DNA from: Bacteroidales bacterium
GTDB lineage: Bacteria; Bacteroidota; Bacteroidia; Bacteroidales; UBA7960
Direction: 5' to 3'
Length of the DNA: 6,710 bases
Assembly: GCA_007131895.1 (NCBI GenBank)
Contig: SLPR01000279.1
Location: forward strand, 1 to 6,710
Translations under genes and position numbers: made by a program
Notes under the pieces: generated by a model
Told to the model about the DNA's origin: nothing
The model's input: only the letters and a program-made list of their open reading frames with translations
Database searches by the model: none
Shown here: positions 1 through 5,585 of the stretch, one piece after another
How the letters are laid out: each line of letters starts with the position of its first letter
How positions within the stretch are numbered: position 1 is the stretch's first letter

Positions 1-368
1 AAACCAAAGGAAATCCCCATTATTAAACCGGCAAAGGCCACACCTGCAAAGGTCATTACGCTGAGAGACATCATAAACAGCATAGAAATGCCACTTAGAA
101 GCATTCCAAAACTGTACAATCTGGACACATTGATTTTATTGAGCAAATATCCATTGATAAGAAAAGTAAAAGGGATACCTGTATAGACACAAAGCTGATA
201 AACAGCAACCATGGCAGGATTATCAGCACTTCGCATAATGTAGGCACCCACAAAAATATCAATGATAGGTAGTACAAAAGCGTATATCATGTTGGTCATT
301 AGCACAAGACGCATGAGTCTTGGCATAGACATAAAAAAGCGAAACTCTGTCAGTAACTTATTTTTCAT
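1..368 (-). CDS. MFS-type sugar transporter, N-terminal part (partial)
   Basis: Inner-membrane carrier, probably importing the sugar handled by the GH130 enzyme encoded just upstream. The visible 122 residues start MKNKLLTEFR at the ATG at 368-366 and run off the left edge without a stop, so the C-terminal two thirds or so is missing. Hydrophobic segments lie at about residues 20-44, 53-75, 84-103 and 105-122. They are separated by short polar loops with basic residues (LNKINVSR at 76-83), as in the first helices of a 12-TM major facilitator. There is no signal peptide, as expected for such carriers. The gene begins 55 bp after the GH130 stop on the same strand, suggesting one operon. No Shine-Dalgarno sequence is visible, which is normal in Bacteroidota. 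The MFS assignment rests on topology and general resemblance; substrate specificity is inferred only from the neighbour. Confidence 0.72.
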   Translation of the reverse strand, partial: MKNKLLTEFRFFMSMPRLMRLVLMTNMIYAFVLPIIDIFVGAYIMRSADNPAMVAVYQLCVYTGIPFTFLINGYLLNKINVSRLYSFGMLLSGISMLFMMSLSVMTFAGVAFAGLIMGISFG

Positions 369-423
369 TATTTCGGTTTTGAGAGGTCTGAGTATTTTTT
401 CTGATTCAACTTAATGGGAATTA

Positions 424-1512
424 TTATTTTAATGAAGCAAGAATTTCTTTTACAGAGAATTCTGCTCCGCAAATGACTTCGTCGCTGGCACCATAATAAA
501 TGGTGAGGGTATCACCATCCACGATATGCCCGTTGGTAAAAATGACATTGCCAAAAAATCCTGTTTTCTCATAGTCCATGATGGGTTCCATAATAGGGTC
601 TTTGCTTCGTGCAAGCACTTTTGACGGGTCATTCTTATCCAGCAAAAGTGCCCCAAGACAGTAACGGTGCTCTTTATTGGCACCATGATAAATCTCCAGC
701 CATCCCTGATCTGTTTCAATGGGAGCCGCACCTGCTCCTACCCTGGCACTGTCCCACATATTGTTGCGTGTAATGGCAATACATTTATGATTGCCCCAAT
801 GCAACAAGTCAGGTGACTCGGCAATCCAGATATAGTTCCCTCCCAGCTCGGGGCTGCTGGGGCGGTGAAGTGCGTAATATTTGCCATTGATCTTTCTTTC
901 AAAAATGGCTGAGTCTTTATTATGAGGGGGGAAAATCATACCCCGCCGCTCAAAGGTTTTCCAGTCGCCTGTAAACATATACCCTACCCCTACTGCTATT
1001 TCGGATACTTTGGTATAGGTAAGATGAAAGCCGTCCTCCATTTCTGTAACACGACAATCTTCAATACCGAAAGATTCCAGGGCCCCTTCACCACCAATAA
1101 GCGGATAGGAGGAATCTTCGGTGAAGGTTTTACCATCTGTGCTGCTTACCAGTCGTAAATGGGAAAGTGTGGTGAGGTAGTTTTTTCCTTTCCAGGCAAT
1201 GACCCTGGGATCGGCGGCATCCAGATCCGGGTCTTCTTTATCAAAACTGAGGATTTCAATTTTCCCTTCCGCATTAAAGATGGGCACTTTAATGGTGTGC
1301 TCATCTTGTTCTGTTCTTTCGGCAACACGACACAGCATCCAGGTTTTTCCATCAAAACGAAAAACGCCCGGGTTGAGCAGACATTCTATTTTCATACCTT
1401 CAATGCTGGGTTTAATATCAGCAGGACGCAGAATGGGGTTTTCTTGAAATCTTCGGGCCAAATCCATAGGTTCTGTTTTTTGTTTTTTAAATCGTCCGAC
1501 AAATCTACTCAT
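424..1512 (-). CDS. Glycoside hydrolase family 130 protein, probable beta-mannoside phosphorylase
   Basis: Cytoplasmic enzyme (no signal peptide) expected to phosphorolyse a beta-linked mannoside to alpha-mannose-1-phosphate plus the remaining sugar. The 362-residue protein shows five-bladed-propeller GH130 motifs: NPG 47-49, RVAER 62-66, DPR 101-103, HLR 118-120, EDCR 151-154, NKDSAIF 198-204, LHRP 215-218, HWGNH 238-242, RVGAGAAPI 257-265, GFFGNVIFTNG 318-328 and YYGASD 339-344. By spacing against the characterised mannosylglucose phosphorylase (recalled, not aligned), D101 would be the catalytic acid and R120, R154, K199 and H216 the phosphate ligands. These basic residues are missing in the family's beta-1,2-mannosidases, so a phosphorylase is favoured. 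EDCR has Cys where Pro is usual. The start at ATG 1512 gives a normal family length. ATG 1467 (MDLARRF) is also possible, and a TTG at 1566 would add 18 unlikely residues. The exact linkage and acceptor sugar cannot be read from the sequence. Confidence 0.9.
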   Translation of the reverse strand: MSRFVGRFKKQKTEPMDLARRFQENPILRPADIKPSIEGMKIECLLNPGVFRFDGKTWMLCRVAERTEQDEHTIKVPIFNAEGKIEILSFDKEDPDLDAADPRVIAWKGKNYLTTLSHLRLVSSTDGKTFTEDSSYPLIGGEGALESFGIEDCRVTEMEDGFHLTYTKVSEIAVGVGYMFTGDWKTFERRGMIFPPHNKDSAIFERKINGKYYALHRPSSPELGGNYIWIAESPDLLHWGNHKCIAITRNNMWDSARVGAGAAPIETDQGWLEIYHGANKEHRYCLGALLLDKNDPSKVLARSKDPIMEPIMDYEKTGFFGNVIFTNGHIVDGDTLTIYYGASDEVICGAEFSVKEILASLK

Positions 1513-1760
1513 GGAATTCCGCAAACGTGTGCACTGGGTTTCCAAATTTGTGTATCCGGTTCTCAATTCCTTGCATTTATTTCATTTTTAAAGGTTTGCC
1601 TGAGTAATAAATATTGCAGGAGCGGGTGTTTTGTGAAAAATCATTGTTGAACTTTCCTTTATCCTTATCAGGAGCAACCTGCAAAATCCTGTTTGGATAC
1701 CTGGTTAAAAAAGGGTATTTGAATGCGTGGATTTAAAATTATTGCTGTGCTGTAAAAGTC

Positions 1761-1813
1761 TTGATATTTAGCTTCGCTGCTATTTCGTGGTCTCCCTACA
1801 GTACCAATGACAG
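1761..1813 (-). repeat. Possible decayed dispersed repeat of the GTCATTG...GAAGCAATC type
   Basis: Read on the minus strand, the segment opens with CTGTCATTGG, passes through GGGAGACCACGAA and closes with GCGAAGCTAAATATC. This resembles a degenerate copy of the short interspersed repeats in many bacterial genomes that begin GTCATTGCGAG and end CGAAGCAATCTC. Both ends match and the middle diverges. The identification is by memory of the consensus and is tentative. Confidence 0.35.
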
Positions 1814-1913
1814 ACAATGTAATTTTCTTAAATTGTGAATTTTAAATGTTCGTTTTTTAAATTTCTTTAAACCATGAATTTTTTCGATGCACCGGCAACA
1901 AAATGGGATCCTT

Positions 1914-1930
1914 GAAAACCGATAGTTTTC
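1914..1930. repeat. Perfect 6-bp inverted repeat, GAAAAC-CGATA-GTTTTC
   Basis: The arms GAAAAC (1914-1919) and GTTTTC (1925-1930) are perfectly complementary around a 5-nt loop. No T-run follows on either strand, so an intrinsic terminator is unlikely. It lies 20 bp from the hairpin repeat at 1951-1990 and could be part of the same decayed element or a protein-binding site. Function unknown. Confidence 0.4.
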
Positions 1931-1950
1931 CGGCGCAAGTTTTCTAAGCT

Positions 1951-1990
1951 ATACCAAAAACTACCATAATTCCGCCCTTAACAGGGCTAT
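1951..1990 (-). repeat. Hairpin-bearing segment resembling Bacteroidota interspersed repeats
   Basis: A perfect 5-bp GC-rich stem, GCCCT (1974-1978) with AGGGC (1983-1987), closes a 4-nt loop in otherwise AT-rich DNA. On the minus strand it reads ATAGCCCTGTTAAGGGCGG, followed by AATTATGG and, about 20 nt on, TATAGC. I recall similar small dispersed palindromes (AGCCCTnnnAGGGCG..., then a TATAGC-like box) in Bacteroidota intergenic regions, where they are often mis-called as short ORFs. The family match is from memory; the hairpin itself is directly visible. Confidence 0.4.
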
Positions 1991-2181
1991 GCTTTCTAAT
2001 TAAAAGATTGATAAATTTTTCCAATGTAGCAGAATTATTAAAAGCTTTTGTTTGGCATTTAAACTTTGTACAATGCGTCCCCCGGCCTTGGAATTTTTCC
2101 GGTAACAAGAAGCTGAATCTCTCAAGGCTATCCATCATGAGTCAATTTTTTTCAAATTTTGGTTGAGATTAACATACTTAT

Positions 2182-5100
2182 CTACATCACCACAAAAGAG
2201 GCCGTAACCGCTGTATTGCCATCCGTAATGCGCAACACATACATCCCGGCAGAAAAACCCTGATCCAAAGCAATGGAAAAAACACCCTCAGCAGCATCTG
2301 AAACCTTTCCCTGCTTTACTACCCGTCCAAACAAATCTATGATTTGCCATTGAACAGGGGTATTAGCTGACCATCCGGTCCTGACAGCAAACTGCCTTCC
2401 CGATACCGGATTAGGAAACACCATCATCGCAGGCTTATTCAGGTCATGGATTTCTTCGGTAAACAAAGCCAGCTCCTCCATCACCTGCGAAGGACTCAGG
2501 GCAAAATCGAAAAAATTCAGCCGATTCATGGCCCCCTTGAAATTGAAATTGTTGTTGCCCGGCAGGTTTTGCCCCAGCACCGGCTGAACCGGAGACAGAC
2601 CAATATTTCCCGAATGGCTTAGAAATGCATCCAGGCTGCCATCCAGCCACAGCTCCATATCCTCACCATCGTAATTGGCTACTACATGATACCACCTGCC
2701 GGATTCCAGCCGGGATTCGGTGTCAAGGTCCCTGATACCATTGGAAGTATTCAGGGTAAAACGCAATTGCCGATTACTTATGGAAATCTTATACCTGTTT
2801 TCCCAGCTACCATGTGATACCGGGTGCTGCTCATGCGTGGTATGTTCTGTAACATTGATAAAAACAGAAATACTCATGGCCTCTGTAAAGTTGAACAGCT
2901 CAGCAGCCGGCAGCAAAACATGGGCTGAAGTACCATTGAACAATGCTGCTGCACCATGCATGTTATTCTGGTCAGTAGTCCAGGTGAGTCCGCCACCGGC
3001 AATACCATCCAGCTGATTTCCGCTAAAATCATTCACGTTACCCCTTAGCGGATAAAATGCGATTCTCTCACCCTCTCCTTCTTCGGGAAACTCTCTTATC
3101 ATTACCCTCACGCTATCGCTCAGGGAAAGCCCGTCAACCGTAGTTACTTCACACCTTATATAATAGTCTCCCACAACACCGGGGGCAGTATACACTACAT
3201 TTTCTCCTTCACCCGTAAGTTCTCCCGCCTGTGCATGCCAGTCATAAGTAAGTGGTTCATCATAGTAATCCTCAGCAAGGCAATGCATTTCAATAAGCTC
3301 TTCCGGACGCACTTTTCGTGGATTTGCAATCAATTCGTGGATAACCGGAGGATAGGGAATTTTCTCCATTACCTTAATGGTAACCGCAATTGAGTCGGAA
3401 AGACCCGCCTGGTTGGTTACCCTGGTGGCAACAGTATAAACGCCGGGTTCTGCCGGAGCAGTAAAGCCTGCCTGTTCTTCCCCCGGAAAGTTTCCATCAG
3501 GCATATACCAGAAGTAGCTCAGAGGACTGTTCTGCGGGTCGGTGGCAGTGCAGAAAACCTGGGTTGAGCCACCTGTAACCACAACCGTATCTGCCGCTGC
3601 AAGCGCTTTGATGCGTGGGGGCAAATCACCCGTATCCTGGCCGTTATTAAAATCGATTATCACACCATCTGCCAGGGTAATTCTTCCTTCATGGGTGATT
3701 GCAGCACTTTGCGGAACCACCACAGGCATTACGACATTACCCGCAGCCACATTAACCATGGCTGTTCCCGTTTGATTCTGAAGCAAAAAGGTTTTACTGA
3801 TTACATCATAAATCTTATGTGTTCCGGCAGGTAACTGAAGCTGGACAGAATGAGCAGACAAATGGGGATTGAAATAAAGCCAGGTAGGGAAAGCCTCCTG
3901 CCGGTAAAAATCAGTTTTCAGCAAATCGAGCTTCAGTATCCCTTCTACATTGGTCTTATGGGCAACAGCCGCCAGATATCCCACATGAGAAGAACCATAC
4001 AACATCAGGTTGGTCTGAGCCCATCCTCCATCTATGGCATCGCCGGTCATGTAGGGGCTTTGCCCGTGCTTCACCTCACGAAGGGCTTCGTATCCTATAA
4101 AAGAAGAAGGATCATGGGCTTGCGACCATTCATAATTATCCTGCATGCTGGCTGGAAGGTAATTGGGATAAAACAGCCTGGAAGCATTGGCCATATTCAA
4201 CACCCATTTGGCTATTGCCTTTGCAAAGCGATGATCGTAGCGTACCATGGGAACCAGTGCTGCAGCCTGCTGGTAGCCGTTCATCATAAAAGCATAGTCA
4301 TTGCCATTGTCATTGGCTTCACCAATCAACCCATGACAGTCATAACCTCCCCAGTTCCCGCTGATAGCACCCCATCCGCGCAGTGCACCCCTGTCGAAAG
4401 CCCAGTTAAGCATTTTCTCGACATTATAAGAAGTCCCGATTTCAGCATTCATACGGGCAGCGGTATAAATACCATAAGGTAGCTGCAACTCATAGGAAGG
4501 ATTGGACTGCCATCCATCCAGAAACTCCATCGACCATTCGGCACCTTTGAGAAATTCAGGGTTTCCTGTATCTACCCAGGCATGGTAAAGAATCCATGCC
4601 AGGGCCCCGGCCGCTTCGGGCTGTTTTACTCCCTGATCCAGAGGCTCCATTTCTGACATATTCCAGGCACGGTAATTCATATAAGGTACAGCCCAGGGTG
4701 TATCGGAGCCACCCATGGCGCGCACTGCACGCAGCCACTGATGAGCCAGTACAGGCAATTGCTCCTGAAAAACGGCAATATCAGGATAAAGATCCTTCAA
4801 TTGCATAAAGAAAATATTGGGCATGGTTTCGTACCACCAGTCGTGGCCCGATTGGGTAGAGGGATGGTTGAGGTAAATATTCTCTGCCGGGCGGTTGTTG
4901 AAATAATCCTGAATCATCAGGGCCCAGTTTTCGTCAAACTGATCCGACTTGTCAATCCCAACCAATGTGGCTCCTACCACAGCCGGAATTACATTGATAC
5001 CTTCCCCTGACGCAGGAAAATTGGTCCCTACGGCGGTATGCAGTCCAAAACTGGAAAACCCGGGGTAATTAACCGAGCCATCCCTGAAAAACACAAAAGG

Positions 5101-5325
5101 TTGATACTGTCCGGTAAGATTTATATCAAAAACCAGGGAGTCATATCCCATGGCAACATCCTGCCAGTCACGCATTTGATAGGGATTAGGCAAATCAGGC
5201 ATCGTATTGATACGTGGAATACCAATCTGCTGGGCCTGGATCTGAAGACCCAATAAAAATATCAAAATTACCGTTGATACTTTTAGAAACCCACAAGAAC
5301 CAAAATTCAGTAAAGCTACTCTCAT
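2182..5325 (-). CDS. T9SS-secreted multidomain protein with uncharacterised enzyme-like domain, two Ig/PKD-like domains and LamG
   Basis: A 1047-residue exported protein, probably surface-anchored or released. Residues 1-31 form a signal peptide (hydrophobic core about 16-29, cleavage likely after QIQA). Residues about 40-490 form a mostly helical Trp/Tyr-rich domain that looks like an (alpha/alpha) barrel glycan-active enzyme. Conserved-looking patches there are HDWWYETMPN (161-170), NWGGYDC (324-330), GEANDNGNDY (335-344) and GYEALRE (411-417). Residues 490-560 look like an accessory beta domain. Ig/PKD-like domains follow at 569-652 and 659-743, then a LamG/concanavalin-like domain at 753-955 (RWYHVVANYDGEDMELWLDG at 877-896). 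A type-A Por sorting tail occupies about 966-1047 (VFPNPV, DLFGRVV, GMYVLRI). The role is probably binding or cleaving an external polysaccharide or glycoprotein glycan, but I cannot name a CAZy family for the N-terminal domain. The gene is divergent from the propeller sensor. The ATG at 5325 is the only start that keeps the signal peptide. Confidence 0.88.
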   Translation of the reverse strand: MRVALLNFGSCGFLKVSTVILIFLLGLQIQAQQIGIPRINTMPDLPNPYQMRDWQDVAMGYDSLVFDINLTGQYQPFVFFRDGSVNYPGFSSFGLHTAVGTNFPASGEGINVIPAVVGATLVGIDKSDQFDENWALMIQDYFNNRPAENIYLNHPSTQSGHDWWYETMPNIFFMQLKDLYPDIAVFQEQLPVLAHQWLRAVRAMGGSDTPWAVPYMNYRAWNMSEMEPLDQGVKQPEAAGALAWILYHAWVDTGNPEFLKGAEWSMEFLDGWQSNPSYELQLPYGIYTAARMNAEIGTSYNVEKMLNWAFDRGALRGWGAISGNWGGYDCHGLIGEANDNGNDYAFMMNGYQQAAALVPMVRYDHRFAKAIAKWVLNMANASRLFYPNYLPASMQDNYEWSQAHDPSSFIGYEALREVKHGQSPYMTGDAIDGGWAQTNLMLYGSSHVGYLAAVAHKTNVEGILKLDLLKTDFYRQEAFPTWLYFNPHLSAHSVQLQLPAGTHKIYDVISKTFLLQNQTGTAMVNVAAGNVVMPVVVPQSAAITHEGRITLADGVIIDFNNGQDTGDLPPRIKALAAADTVVVTGGSTQVFCTATDPQNSPLSYFWYMPDGNFPGEEQAGFTAPAEPGVYTVATRVTNQAGLSDSIAVTIKVMEKIPYPPVIHELIANPRKVRPEELIEMHCLAEDYYDEPLTYDWHAQAGELTGEGENVVYTAPGVVGDYYIRCEVTTVDGLSLSDSVRVMIREFPEEGEGERIAFYPLRGNVNDFSGNQLDGIAGGGLTWTTDQNNMHGAAALFNGTSAHVLLPAAELFNFTEAMSISVFINVTEHTTHEQHPVSHGSWENRYKISISNRQLRFTLNTSNGIRDLDTESRLESGRWYHVVANYDGEDMELWLDGSLDAFLSHSGNIGLSPVQPVLGQNLPGNNNFNFKGAMNRLNFFDFALSPSQVMEELALFTEEIHDLNKPAMMVFPNPVSGRQFAVRTGWSANTPVQWQIIDLFGRVVKQGKVSDAAEGVFSIALDQGFSAGMYVLRITDGNTAVTASFVVM

Positions 5326-5424
5326 ATAGTCAATTTTATTAATAAAGGTACCTGATTTGAATTACCAACCTGTATACCCCGCTTTCACATTTGTCCACCC
5401 TGTTATCAAATACAGTTTCCGGAG

Positions 5425-5458
5425 CAAACCTACTTTCCTGAAATTCAACAGCGCCAAA
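5425..5458 (-). promoter_or_regulatory. Bacteroidota-type promoter for the 1047-residue secreted protein
   Basis: On the minus strand TAGGTTTG (5432-5425) matches the TAnnTTTG -7 consensus exactly. A TTTG (5458-5455) lies 22 bp upstream, close to the usual 19-21 bp spacing of the -33 element. Transcription would start near 5418, giving a leader of roughly 90 nt before the ATG at 5325. A CCTGAA half-site (5437-5442) sits between the two elements, where a bound regulator could affect polymerase. Confidence 0.5.
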
Positions 5459-5481
5459 ATATGTATCCTGTTTTAAGCAAT

Positions 5482-5566
5482 TCAGGCATGTAAACTCCGC
5501 AGGATTTTTTAAATTTACATAATCAATTCAGGCCCTGAATACGTATTCTTTTCTCAGGCATTTAAA
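5482..5566. repeat. Pair of 13-bp direct repeats in the divergent regulatory region
   Basis: TCAGGCATGTAAA (5482-5494) and TCAGGCATTTAAA (5554-5566) differ at one base and lie 72 bp apart start to start, close to seven helical turns. A related 10-mer, CAATTCAGGC, occurs at 5478-5487 and again at 5524-5533, where it forms the left arm of the palindrome. The second 13-mer ends 19 bp before the sensor ATG, so a bound protein there could block the sensor's own transcription or translation. Confidence 0.45.
5526..5540. promoter_or_regulatory. Candidate operator: perfect 15-bp palindrome ATTCAGG-C-CCTGAAT
   Basis: Seven-base arms match perfectly around a single central C. The arm sequence TTCAGG recurs as a half-site at 5481-5486 (same orientation) and 5437-5442 (inverted, CCTGAA). 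The palindrome lies between the divergent sensor gene (46 bp upstream of its ATG) and the secreted-protein gene. That is a natural place for a dimeric regulator, either the AraC-type output domain expected downstream in a hybrid sensor or another factor. There is no T-run, so a terminator is unlikely. Confidence 0.45.
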
Positions 5567-5585
5567 GTCCTTTTCTCACCCTGCT

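Larger units (their letters stand above)
1513..2181. other. Long AT-rich non-coding gap with small repeats and palindromes
   Basis: About 670 bp lie between the stop of the 1047-residue protein and the chosen GH130 start, on the same strand. I see no convincing gene. The longest open stretch (minus strand, 1944-2138, 64 codons) has no recognisable motif and runs through a hairpin repeat. The gap should carry the GH130/transporter promoter, but I found no exact TAnnTTTG -7 element on the minus strand. No strong hairpin-plus-T-run terminator for the upstream gene was seen either. The separately listed repeat-like segments at 1761-1813, 1914-1930 and 1951-1990 fall inside it. The size of the gap suggests the GH130/transporter pair is transcribed separately from the 1047-residue gene. 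Confidence 0.6.

Noticed and set aside
1513..1566. TTG start for GH130 adding 18 N-terminal residues
   Set aside because: The added residues do not resemble the family N-terminus, and an in-frame ATG at 1512 gives a normal length.
1159..1650. 163-codon plus-strand frame
   Set aside because: Mostly antisense to the GH130 gene, whose family motifs are clear; the product is not protein-like.
1830..1842. AAATT-GTG-AATTT palindrome as a possible operator
   Set aside because: Short, entirely A/T arms in AT-rich DNA; expected by chance and not repeated elsewhere in the window.
1944..2138. 64-codon open frame on the minus strand between the 1047-residue gene and GH130
   Set aside because: No recognisable motif, start signal or domain. 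It runs through the GC-rich hairpin repeat and is more likely chance coding within a repeat-derived segment.
3850..4482. 210-codon plus-strand frame
   Set aside because: It lies antisense inside the well-supported 1047-residue gene and its translation has no domain-like features.
5510..5517. TAAATTTA as a -7 element for the plus-strand sensor gene
   Set aside because: It lacks the final G of TAnnTTTG and has no TTTG-like -33 element at the right distance, so it is too weak to call.
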